Positions 32,975 to 40,352 of a stretch of DNA of 40,352 nt are shown in pieces. Made by a program: the position numbers and the translations under genes. This DNA comes from Ignavibacteriaceae bacterium (lineage in GTDB: Bacteria; Bacteroidota; Ignavibacteria; Ignavibacteriales; Ignavibacteriaceae). Below the pieces are notes generated by a model. The model worked only from the letters and a program-made list of their open reading frames with translations. It was not told the origin of the DNA and did not search any database. The stretch lies in contig JACZKK010000007.1 in assembly GCA_014860115.1 (NCBI GenBank), positions 1 through 40,352 of the forward strand. Direction: 5' to 3'. Position 1 is the stretch's first letter. Every line of letters starts with the position of its first letter.

Positions 32975-33008
32975 TAAGCCTTTTTCAAAAAAGCACTTAG
33001 TCAAATTT
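32968..33008 (+). promoter_or_regulatory. Imperfect inverted repeat over the metK promoter and leader
   Basis: AAGTTTG (32968-32974) faces CAAATTT (33002-33008), TAAG faces CTTA, and CTTTTT faces AAAAAG around the centre. The inverted repeat overlaps the -7 element and runs into the leader, where an operator or an RNA hairpin could sit. It does not resemble any SAM riboswitch class that I know. Confidence 0.35.
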
Positions 33009-33033
33009 TTCAATTCATGAAGGTAAAACAATA

Positions 33034-34176
33034 ATGTCTTTTTTCTTTACATCAGAATCAGTCTCTGAAGGTCATCCGGATAAAGTATGTGATGCGATAT
33101 CGGATGGTGTTCTCGACGCAATATTTGCCAAAGATCCTAATGCAAGAGTTGCCTGCGAAACGTTTGTGACAACGGGATTAGTTCTTGTTGGAGGTGAAAT
33201 AACTACGGAAGCTTACATTGAAGTTCAGGATGTAGTGAGAGCAACAGTTAAAAAAATTGGTTACACAAGCGCGGATTATAAATTCGATTCTGAATCCTGC
33301 TCAGTATTAAACGCAATTCACTCTCAATCTCCCGACATTGCTATGGGTGTTGATAAAGGTGGTGCCGGAGATCAGGGAATGATGTTTGGTTTTGCCTGTG
33401 ACCAAACTCCCGAACTAATGCCCATGCCGATTATGTATGCACATAAGCTTGTAAAAAAATTGGCAGATATCAGGAAAGGTTATAATGGTGTGATGCCTTA
33501 CCTGAGACCTGATGCAAAGTCCCAGGTAACAATTGAGTATGATGATAATAAAAATCCATTGAGAGTTGATACGATAGTTGTTTCTACACAACACGATGCA
33601 GATGCAAGCCAAGCCAAAATTAAGGATGATGTAATTGAGCAGGTTATTAAACATGTTATACCATCAGAACTTTTTGATCAAAAGACAAAAGTTTTTGTTA
33701 ACCCAACCGGAAGATTCGAAATTGGCGGTCCTCACGGAGACAGCGGATTAACCGGAAGAAAAATAATAGTTGATACTTACGGAGGTTGGGCGCCGCATGG
33801 TGGTGGTGCATTTTCCGGTAAAGACCCTTCTAAAGTTGATCGTTCTGCTGCATATGCTGCAAGACATATTGCAAAAAATATTGTTGCAGCTAAACTCGCC
33901 AAAGAGTGTTTGGTTCAGGTTGCTTACGCAATAGGAATTGCCGAACCTGTTTCAATTTATGTTGATACAAAAGGAACAGGAGTTATTCCGGATTCAGAAA
34001 TTTCAAAAATGATTACAAAAGAAGTTGACTTGACTCCAAAAGGAATTATTGAGAGATTAAAGCTGAGAAGACCAATTTATCAGAAAACTGCTGCTTATGG
34101 TCATTTCGGAAGAACAGAAAATGAATTCTCCTGGGAACAATTAGACCTGGTAAATTTGTTTAAGAAATACGCATAA
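33034..34176 (+). CDS. metK: S-adenosylmethionine synthase
   Basis: Makes S-adenosylmethionine from methionine and ATP. 380 residues, within the usual range. Motifs: [19 protein letters not shown] near the N-terminus, the [12 protein letters not shown] signature, [20 protein letters not shown], and the P-loop-like [19 protein letters not shown]. The active-site His is in SEGHPDK. The gene starts 28 nt before ahcY is reached (34176 to 34205), so the pair forms an operon producing the methyl donor and removing its product. The ATG has only a weak Shine-Dalgarno (AAGGT about 10 nt upstream). Confidence 0.97.
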   Translation: MSFFFTSESVSEGHPDKVCDAISDGVLDAIFAKDPNARVACETFVTTGLVLVGGEITTEAYIEVQDVVRATVKKIGYTSADYKFDSESCSVLNAIHSQSPDIAMGVDKGGAGDQGMMFGFACDQTPELMPMPIMYAHKLVKKLADIRKGYNGVMPYLRPDAKSQVTIEYDDNKNPLRVDTIVVSTQHDADASQAKIKDDVIEQVIKHVIPSELFDQKTKVFVNPTGRFEIGGPHGDSGLTGRKIIVDTYGGWAPHGGGAFSGKDPSKVDRSAAYAARHIAKNIVAAKLAKECLVQVAYAIGIAEPVSIYVDTKGTGVIPDSEISKMITKEVDLTPKGIIERLKLRRPIYQKTAAYGHFGRTENEFSWEQLDLVNLFKKYA

Positions 34177-34204
34177 TATTTAATAACTAGATTAAAGGAA
34201 AAAA

Positions 34205-35533
34205 ATGAGCGACGTCGCTGTAAAAAATGATGTGAAGATTCTTCAATATAAAGTGAAGGATATTTCATTGGCAGAATGGGGAAGGAAAGAGATAAAGCTT
34301 GCCGAAGCAGAAATGCCCGGCTTAATGGCTATCAGGGAGAAGTATAAAAAAGAGCAGCCTCTTAAAGGTGCACGTATTGCCGGCTGTTTACATATGACAA
34401 TCCAGACTGCAGTATTAATTGAAACTTTAAAAGATCTCGGCGCAGAAGTTCAATGGTCATCCTGTAATATATTTTCTACACAGGATCATGCAGCTGCTGC
34501 TATTGCTAAAGTTGGAATTCCTGTATTTGCATGGAAAGGTGAAACCCTTGAAGAATATGATTGGTGCATTGAGCAGACACTCTTTTTCGGCAAGGACAGA
34601 AAGCCTTTGAACATGATTGTTGATGATGGTGGTGACCTTACAAACATGGTTTTCGACCAATATCCAGAATTGGCAAAAGAGCTAAAAGGAATATCAGAGG
34701 AAACCACTACTGGCGTCCATCGTTTATACGAAAGAGAAAAGAAAGGAACCCTTCCTGTTCCTGCCTTTAATGTTAACGATTCAGTTACAAAATCAAAGTT
34801 CGATAATAAGTACGGCTGTCGCGAATCTTTAGTGGATGCTTTAAGAAGAGCAACAGATTTAATGATGGCTGGTAAAGTTGCTGTTGTTGCAGGTTACGGC
34901 GATGTTGGAAAAGGTTCTGCTCAGTCACTTCGTGGCGCTGGTGTTAGGGTAATCGTCACAGAGATCGATCCGATCTGTGCTTTGCAAGCAGCTATGGACG
35001 GTTACGAAGTTCAGAAGATGGAAAAAGCTGCACCGAGAGCTGATATAATTGTATCTGCTACAGGCAATTACAATGTTATTGATGAAAAGGTTTTCAGATT
35101 GTTGAAGGATAAAACTGTTGTGTGCAACATAGGTCATTTTGATAATGAAATTGATATGGCGTGGCTCAATAAGAATTATGGAAATACAAAAGACAATATC
35201 AAACCTCAGGTTGATAAATATACAATTGATGGTAAAGATGTAATCGTTCTTGCAGAAGGAAGATTGGTTAATCTCGGTTGTGCTATGGGTCATCCTTCTT
35301 ATGTAATGTCCAACTCATTCTCAAACCAGGTGCTTGCACAGATGGAACTCTGGAATCATCATGACAAGTATGAAAACAAAGTTTACACACTACCAAAGCA
35401 TCTTGATGAAATGGTAGCAAGACTTCACCTTGCAAAAGTTGGTGCTGAACTTGATATTCTCAGACCAGAGCAGGCTGAGTATATCGATGTTCCGGTAGAA
35501 GGACCATACAAGCCTGATTATTACAGGTATTAA
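34205..35533 (+). CDS. ahcY: Adenosylhomocysteinase
   Basis: Splits S-adenosylhomocysteine into adenosine and homocysteine using bound NAD, relieving product inhibition of methyltransferases. 442 residues. The NAD-binding loop is [18 protein letters not shown], with the acidic residue for the ribose in [17 protein letters not shown]. Substrate-site motifs include [39 protein letters not shown] and [11 protein letters not shown]. The conserved C-terminus KPDYYRY is intact. AAGGA lies 8 nt before the ATG. Together with metK this gives the SAM cycle by the SahH route and not the MTA/SAH nucleosidase plus LuxS route. Confidence 0.97.
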   Translation: MSDVAVKNDVKILQYKVKDISLAEWGRKEIKLAEAEMPGLMAIREKYKKEQPLKGARIAGCLHMTIQTAVLIETLKDLGAEVQWSSCNIFSTQDHAAAAIAKVGIPVFAWKGETLEEYDWCIEQTLFFGKDRKPLNMIVDDGGDLTNMVFDQYPELAKELKGISEETTTGVHRLYEREKKGTLPVPAFNVNDSVTKSKFDNKYGCRESLVDALRRATDLMMAGKVAVVAGYGDVGKGSAQSLRGAGVRVIVTEIDPICALQAAMDGYEVQKMEKAAPRADIIVSATGNYNVIDEKVFRLLKDKTVVCNIGHFDNEIDMAWLNKNYGNTKDNIKPQVDKYTIDGKDVIVLAEGRLVNLGCAMGHPSYVMSNSFSNQVLAQMELWNHHDKYENKVYTLPKHLDEMVARLHLAKVGAELDILRPEQAEYIDVPVEGPYKPDYYRY

Positions 35534-35545
35534 ACTTTCAATATT

Positions 35546-35573
35546 GTAGAGACGCAATTCGTTGCGTCTCTAC
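35546..35573. terminator. Perfect palindrome, bidirectional terminator-like repeat
   Basis: GTAGAGACGCAA, TTCG loop, TTGCGTCTCTAC: a perfect 12-bp stem. It lies 12 nt after the ahcY stop and 2 nt before the stop of the convergent epimerase gene, so it can end both transcripts, although T-tracts are absent. The GTAGAGACGCAA form is a common dispersed repeat in cyanobacteria and Bacteroidota. Confidence 0.7.
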
Positions 35574-35575
35574 TG

Positions 35576-36490
35576 TTATCTAAGTAAATCTACCAAAGCC
35601 TCGTTTAGCTTTTCAAACTTAAACTTATAACCGGACTTAATAATTTTTTCAACAGAAGTTCTCTGACTCATAACTGCATATTCTCCCAACTCTCCAGCTG
35701 CAAGCTTTAGTGCAAATTTTGGAACAGGCAATAGGGAGGGGCGGTTTAAAACATTGCCAAAAGTCTTTGTAAATTCTTTCATCTGAACAATCCCCGGTGA
35801 TGCTGCATTAACTGCTCCATTAACGTTTAAATTATCAATTGCTTGCAGATAAATGCCAACTATATCATCAATGTGAATCCACGGAAACCATTGCCTGCCG
35901 CCAGCCAGTGGTCCGCCGATGAAAAGTTTGAATGGCAGAAGTAATTGCTTAATTAAACCTTCATCTTTCATCAATACCAAACCGGTTCTGATTGAAACTC
36001 TTCTCACTCCCAAAGCTTCAACTTTTTGTGCTTCCTTTTCCCAGTCATTGCACAAATTTGCAAGGAAATCATTTCTGTGTGAACTGTTTTCGTCGAGAAC
36101 TTCATCGTATCGGCTGCCGTAAATTCCAACTGCTGATGAACAGATGAATGCTTTCGGTTTTCTTTCAACTTGCTTTATTGCTTCAACTAAACTTCTTGTG
36201 CTGATGATACGGCTGTCATAAGCAAGTTTTTTATATTCATCATTCCATCTCTTTCCACCAAGGTTAGCTCCTGCAAGATGAACCACAACATCAACCCCAT
36301 GCATTTCATGCAACCATGCATCCATGCAATCAAAGTCCCACTTGACATACTTACTTGCATTGACTATTTTTTTCTTAGCGCTTTCAGGATTTCGGGTGAA
36401 AATAATAACTTCATCACCTCGTGCGGATAACTTTTGTACAAGTATTTTCCCGATTGAACCTGTTGCGCCGGTAATTAAGAGTTTTTTCAT
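35576..36490 (-). CDS. TIGR01777 family SDR-type epimerase (YfcH-like)
   Basis: 304 residues, complete for the family. The N-terminal Rossmann motif is LITGATGSIGKIL, followed by VVVHLAGANLGGKRW, ICSSAVGIYGSR (Ser and Tyr of the active site) and the C-terminal DUF1731 region (LNRPSLLPVPKFALKLAAGE). Members are NAD(P)-dependent sugar-nucleotide epimerase-like proteins whose substrates are not known; the E. coli relative is YfcH. Convergent with ahcY across a palindromic repeat and divergent from the following T9SS gene, so it is likely transcribed alone. Confidence 0.92.
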   Translation of the reverse strand: MKKLLITGATGSIGKILVQKLSARGDEVIIFTRNPESAKKKIVNASKYVKWDFDCMDAWLHEMHGVDVVVHLAGANLGGKRWNDEYKKLAYDSRIISTRSLVEAIKQVERKPKAFICSSAVGIYGSRYDEVLDENSSHRNDFLANLCNDWEKEAQKVEALGVRRVSIRTGLVLMKDEGLIKQLLLPFKLFIGGPLAGGRQWFPWIHIDDIVGIYLQAIDNLNVNGAVNAASPGIVQMKEFTKTFGNVLNRPSLLPVPKFALKLAAGELGEYAVMSQRTSVEKIIKSGYKFKFEKLNEALVDLLR

Positions 36491-36563
36491 AGTGATTTTA
36501 TTTTTGAATTAATAACTTTATCAAAAGAATAGTGTAATTAAACAGATTCATATATTAACACAA

Positions 36564-36600
36564 AATTTAAATTATCTTTAATTGCTTGTTAATTTAAATT
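36564..36600. promoter_or_regulatory. AT-only perfect inverted repeat upstream of the T9SS BNR gene
   Basis: AATTTAAATTA (36564-36574) and TAATTTAAATT (36590-36600) are exact reverse complements with a 15-nt gap. The right arm ends 22 nt before the ATG at 36623. It could be an operator or a cruciform. AT-rich composition raises the chance of coincidence. Confidence 0.35.
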
Positions 36601-36622
36601 AAAGTTAAACTGGGAGGTTAAA

Positions 36623-39574
36623 ATGGTAACAAAAATACTTTTTCTAAAACTATTATTTTTAATTTCCATCTATGGACAGTACCAATCAGTCTGGGATCAA
36701 GTTCCAGAAGATATAAGGGAGAAAAATTCATTTAAGAGATATGAATGGTTCTACCGTCCAAGGACTGATGAAAACGGTAAATTCCCCAAAGAGCACGTTG
36801 AACAACAAATCGCAATTGAGGAACAAAAAGTTATAGAAAATAATTTGAGACTTGAAAAAGTTGATGATACATCGGACTTATGGACAAATATCGGTCCGAT
36901 AGGAATTGACATGACTTCAAGCTTTATTCCTTATTGGGGAAAGGTAAGCGGGAGAGTGCGTGGGCTTGATGTTCATCCTACAGATCCAAACATCGTATAT
37001 GCAGGAGCTGCTGCAGGAGGTATCTGGAAAACCACAAATGGAGGTACAACCTGGACCGATAAGAGCAGCAGTTTAACCCGCCTAACTTTTGGTGCAATTG
37101 CTATTGATCCCAATAATACAAATACAATTTATGCTGGAACAGGAGAAACTATTTGGTTTTATAATACTACTACCTATGAGGGAAATGGACTTTATAAATC
37201 GACTGATGGTGGAGATAATTGGACACAAATTACTAATGGATTCGGAATACAAACCCAGTTCTCTGATATAGAAGTAAATCCCGGAAACTCAAATGTTCTT
37301 TTAGCTTCACTTGGTTCAGGTAATTGGAATCTTAGTGTACCAACCAATCAGGGAATATGGCGAAGTTCTGATGCAGGTGCAACCTGGACTAGAACCTTGA
37401 ATGTTCAAAATGCTTTTGACGTGGCATTTCATCCTTCAAATAGTCTTTTAGCTTATGCAGCTAGTGGTAATAAAGTTTCCGCAGGTGGGTTTTACCGTTC
37501 AACTGATGGAGGTGCTACCTGGATTCAAAGTAATACAGGACTCCCTGCGGCAACTTCGATTGGTAGAATGCAATTTGAATTATCTCCTTCTTCACCTCTA
37601 ATTATCTATGCCCTTATTTATAGTAATGTTGCTTTACCCGGTGGCCGGGCAACCGCCGCATTCCGATCAACTGATGGGGGAGTAAATTGGTCTCAGATAT
37701 CTTCCGGAGTACTTATTTCTGGAACTTATGATGGAGGAACAACAATCAGCGACCAGGGCAGCTATGATCTGTGTCTATCCGTTCATCCAACAAATCCAGA
37801 CATAGTTTGTTTCGGTAATGTAGAACTAAGTAGAACTACCAACGGTTCAAGTATTTCATTCGTCCGAAATCCTTCAGGATATATTATTCCTGGTTACTCT
37901 ATTGGCGCTTGGGCTTGTTGGTCCCATGTTGATATACATAAAATTCATTTTGCTCAATCCAATGGTAATATAGTTTACATGGGGTGCGATGGTGGCGTTT
38001 ATAAATCCACAGATGCAGGCTTAACCTGGTTCAACGTAAATAATAATATTAATACAATACAATTCTACAGGGTGGCTTCACATCCTACAAATTCATCTAT
38101 ACTTTTTGGAGGAGCGCAGGATAACGGTAATTTCAGCACTGCAGATAAAGGTGCAACCGACTGGGTTTTTGAATTAAGCGGAGACGGTATGGAATGTTTT
38201 GTGGATTACAGTAATCCAAATTATGTTTTTATGAGTACGCAGTATGGTTCATTATATAGAAGTACTGATGGCGGTTCAAGTTGGAGTAATATGGTCGGTT
38301 CTGGAAGCAATACTGCATGGACCGCGCCGTATTGGCAGCATCCCACAAATTCAAATTATATTTATGCAGGTTGGGCTTATAGAATTATTAGGTCGACAGA
38401 CAAAGGAAACAGTTGGTTTTATTTTTCTGCAAGTAATTTAACATCGAATAGGATTACATCTGTTGCGCAGTCCAAAGTAACAGTAGCTAATATGATGTCA
38501 ATTTCAAGTTATTTTACAACAACACCAGATATTGACAGATCAACGGACGAGGGTGCGACTTGGACCGATATAACAACTAATTATACTACATTTCTTTCTA
38601 CCGCCGGATTGAGCGGGACTAATATCCAAAGAGTTGTTGCTGATCCCGTTAGTGGAACTACGTTTTATATTACCAGAGCTTCATATGGTGGAGGTCAAGT
38701 TTTAAAAACTACTAATTTTGGTACGAACTGGACGAATATCACTGGTAATTTACCGTTGGTACCTGTTAATGATTTATTTATAGATCCTGCAAATATCAAT
38801 CATCTATATGCAGGTAATGATTTAGGTGTATATTGGACTACCAATGGAGGAACAAGTTGGGTAAAATTAAGTAATGGAATGCCTTTCGTACCTGTTCTGG
38901 ATTTTGATTTCTACAGCAACGCTGGTACACGTTACTTACGAGCAGCCACTCATGGTAGAGGAGTTTATGAATTAAATATTGATAGTCCGTTACCCGTCGA
39001 ACTTTCTCTCTTCACAGCAAAAGTTTTACGCAATAAAGGAATTAAGCTCGACTGGCGAACAGAAACGGAAGTCAGCAACTTCGGGTTTGAGATTGAAAGA
39101 AGTCAAAAGTCAAATTTCAATAGTCAAACAGAATGGAAGAAGATTGGATTTATAGACGGACACGGCAATTCCAATTCACCTAAGGAATATTCTTATCTTG
39201 ATGAATGGATAAATTACGGCAGTTTTTATTACAGGTTAAAACAGATTGACACAGATGGTCAGTTTGAGTATTCGAAAATAATTGAAGTCGATGCAGGAAG
39301 TATTCCAAACGGATTTGTGCTCGAGCAGAATTATCCTAATCCGTTTAATCCTATAACTACAATAAAATTTGCTGTTGCAGAAACACAAAAAGCAGAGCTA
39401 AAAGTTTTTGATCTGTTAGGAAATGAAGTGGCAACATTATTTAATGGAATTGCTGATGGCGGAAAGATCTATGAAGCGGTATTTGATGCAGAGAACTATT
39501 CCAGCGGAATTTATTTTTATCGTCTCGAAACTGAAAACAAAGTTGAAAACCGCAAAATGCTTCTTCTGAAATAA
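36623..39574 (+). CDS. Secreted sortilin/BNR-repeat protein with T9SS sorting domain
   Basis: 983 residues. A short signal peptide (about 1-16, VTKILFLKLLFLISIYG) is followed by a charged segment (about 20-90), then a long array of BNR/sortilin-type propeller blades (about 95-790). The blades have phrases such as GIWKTTNGGTTWTD, GLYKSTDGGDNWTQ and VYWTTNGGTSWVKL, and are preceded by phrases like HPTDPNIVYAGAAAGG. The linker (about 795-900, VELSLFTAKVL, then GFEIERS...EWKKIGFIDG) and the T9SS tail (NYPNPFNPITT ... RKMLLLK) close the protein. Such propellers resemble VPS10/glycoside-hydrolase-74-like folds, but no catalytic pair can be assigned by eye. The linker loop contains an AGTCAAA repeat (39096-39132). 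The ribosome binding site is GGGAGGT. The gene is probably monocistronic. Confidence 0.9.
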   Translation: MVTKILFLKLLFLISIYGQYQSVWDQVPEDIREKNSFKRYEWFYRPRTDENGKFPKEHVEQQIAIEEQKVIENNLRLEKVDDTSDLWTNIGPIGIDMTSSFIPYWGKVSGRVRGLDVHPTDPNIVYAGAAAGGIWKTTNGGTTWTDKSSSLTRLTFGAIAIDPNNTNTIYAGTGETIWFYNTTTYEGNGLYKSTDGGDNWTQITNGFGIQTQFSDIEVNPGNSNVLLASLGSGNWNLSVPTNQGIWRSSDAGATWTRTLNVQNAFDVAFHPSNSLLAYAASGNKVSAGGFYRSTDGGATWIQSNTGLPAATSIGRMQFELSPSSPLIIYALIYSNVALPGGRATAAFRSTDGGVNWSQISSGVLISGTYDGGTTISDQGSYDLCLSVHPTNPDIVCFGNVELSRTTNGSSISFVRNPSGYIIPGYSIGAWACWSHVDIHKIHFAQSNGNIVYMGCDGGVYKSTDAGLTWFNVNNNINTIQFYRVASHPTNSSILFGGAQDNGNFSTADKGATDWVFELSGDGMECFVDYSNPNYVFMSTQYGSLYRSTDGGSSWSNMVGSGSNTAWTAPYWQHPTNSNYIYAGWAYRIIRSTDKGNSWFYFSASNLTSNRITSVAQSKVTVANMMSISSYFTTTPDIDRSTDEGATWTDITTNYTTFLSTAGLSGTNIQRVVADPVSGTTFYITRASYGGGQVLKTTNFGTNWTNITGNLPLVPVNDLFIDPANINHLYAGNDLGVYWTTNGGTSWVKLSNGMPFVPVLDFDFYSNAGTRYLRAATHGRGVYELNIDSPLPVELSLFTAKVLRNKGIKLDWRTETEVSNFGFEIERSQKSNFNSQTEWKKIGFIDGHGNSNSPKEYSYLDEWINYGSFYYRLKQIDTDGQFEYSKIIEVDAGSIPNGFVLEQNYPNPFNPITTIKFAVAETQKAELKVFDLLGNEVATLFNGIADGGKIYEAVFDAENYSSGIYFYRLETENKVENRKMLLLK
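39096..39132. repeat. AGTCAAA repeat in the linker loop of the BNR protein
   Basis: AGAAGTCAAAAGTCAAATTT followed by CAATAGTCAAACAGAA: three near-copies of AGTCAAA in about 35 nt, in frame, encoding ERSQKSNFNSQTE. It sits between GFEI and EW, the same loop as in the tandem paralogues. Confidence 0.55.
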
Positions 39575-39623
39575 AGTTGATTGCTATATTTGATGCGATG
39601 ATAAACGAAAAAATATATGGATC

Positions 39624-39638
39624 GGTATCTTAGATACC
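39624..39638. promoter_or_regulatory. Short palindrome before the truncated last gene
   Basis: GGTATCT, T, AGATACC: a perfect 7-bp palindrome 31 nt before the ATG at 39670. It may be an operator for the last gene or a weak hairpin ending the T9SS gene. Confidence 0.3.
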
Positions 39639-39669
39639 AAAATTATTATAGTTTGGTGAGATTAAAATT

Positions 39670-40352
39670 ATGAGTGAAACAGCTAAACAAATACTTCAGG
39701 AAATGAATAAGCCTTTAAATGAAAGGTTAAAAGATCAATTTGTAAAATACCTGGAAGAAATTGAACAGGATAAGCTAATTGAAGTCGCTAAAAGAATTGA
39801 TTGGAATCCCGTGGTTCAGCTTTTCGAATTGGAGTATAAAAGATTATGGAATAATATGGTAGTCCCTAAAAGTATTAAGGAATTGAAAGAATTAAATAAT
39901 GAATTTGCAAACCTTGTAATGGCAAGCATCAGACAAAGGTTATATTTTTCGACCTATTCTTATTTGAAAGCTTTAAAAGAAGAGAATAGATTAAACGATG
40001 AGAATCTTAACTCGCTTATGAGTGATATGTTTAGTGCAGGTATGTATGATCTATTCAGAGTATTCGATTTTCAATTAATGTTAACATCTTTAAGTAAGAA
40101 TGATGACCCGAAAGTAATGATCAGAAAAATTCAGGAATTAAAAAAGAGGGCTGAAACCGGAAACAAAATTGCTGATAAAAAACAATTAGTGAATGAAACC
40201 AAAGTATTTCAAATGATAGAAAAAGAATTAGAAAGAAGGGAAAGAGTCGGTCAAAGGTGGAGCGTAAGAGCTGCCTGCGATTATTTTGGAAGTAATGAAT
40301 TAGGGTATACGCAGGATAGATCGCATCAATCAGAATTGGATAATTTCTATCA
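39670..40352 (+). CDS. Unrecognised helical protein, N-terminal part (runs off window)
   Basis: Open reading frame from ATG 39670 to the window edge, 227 codons without a stop. The product is highly charged and almost entirely helical (Lys/Glu/Leu-rich), with no signal peptide or membrane helix. Phrases that could be used for searching are IDWNPVVQLFELEYKRLW, VMASIRQRLYFSTYSYL and RWSVRAACDYFGSNELGY. I do not recognise the family. The Shine-Dalgarno is weak (GGTGAG about 10 nt upstream). Its location after the last T9SS gene, with a palindrome in front, may mark the beginning of an accessory region beyond the window, but this cannot be tested here. Confidence 0.7.
   Translation, partial: MSETAKQILQEMNKPLNERLKDQFVKYLEEIEQDKLIEVAKRIDWNPVVQLFELEYKRLWNNMVVPKSIKELKELNNEFANLVMASIRQRLYFSTYSYLKALKEENRLNDENLNSLMSDMFSAGMYDLFRVFDFQLMLTSLSKNDDPKVMIRKIQELKKRAETGNKIADKKQLVNETKVFQMIEKELERRERVGQRWSVRAACDYFGSNELGYTQDRSHQSELDNFY

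Overview
The window (about 40.4 kb, AT-rich) looks like a chromosomal segment from a Bacteroidota/Chlorobi-group bacterium, most likely of the class Ignavibacteria. Three signals point there. Six exported proteins end in a type IX secretion (T9SS type A) sorting domain carrying the phrase YPNPFNP. Several genes are preceded by the Bacteroidota promoter form TTG-N20-TAnnTTTG. Real Shine-Dalgarno sequences (AGGAGG, GGAGG) are common, which fits Ignavibacteria better than classical Bacteroidetes. No rRNA, phage, plasmid, CRISPR or classical IS transposase is visible.

Layout. 1-5063: end of a BatA-like membrane protein, hflX, and a convergent secreted beta-helix protein. 5355-9718: an aromatic amino acid/histidine ammonia-lyase whose MIO triad reads Ala-Cys-Gly, a GxxExxY nuclease-fold gene between inverted repeats, rmuC, a GNAT acetyltransferase, tRNA-Ala(CGC) and an EVE-domain protein. 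9771-19512: four T9SS cargo genes, three of them (13320-19460) probably one operon with a possible 43-residue leader ORF in front and a terminator behind. 19555-23647: a DUF4159 + DUF4175-type pair. 23740-28813: a signalling block with a PAS histidine kinase, an NtrC-type sigma-54 activator, a STAS protein and a two-receiver PP2C phosphatase. 28825-36490: housekeeping genes (prfA, ispH, a nitronate monooxygenase/FabK-like flavoprotein, metK-ahcY, a TIGR01777 epimerase). 36564-40352: another T9SS BNR-repeat protein and the start of an unrecognised gene.

How genes work together: metK and ahcY make and then clear the products of the methyl cycle. The kinase/NtrC pair overlaps by 8 nt and is followed by a STAS/phosphatase pair, so a two-component system and a partner-switching module may be wired together. 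Secreted proteins share a modular design: signal peptide, variable repeats, an interdomain block with the phrase SGFEI...EW..IGF, and the T9SS tail. The T9SS machinery itself is not in the window.

The strongest unusual signals are these. (1) Short dispersed-type repeats appear to lie in frame inside coding genes: at one loop in three T9SS proteins and as an 11-codon insert in the hflX G domain. (2) Cysteine replaces the MIO-forming serine of the ammonia-lyase. (3) An uncharacterised secreted module recurs in the tandem T9SS proteins. (4) There is a repeat-bounded GxxExxY element. (5) The tails of the T9SS proteins are mosaic. (6) Two T9SS cargo genes have leaders containing a segment complementary to their own ribosome binding site. 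All calls were made by reading; no database search was run.
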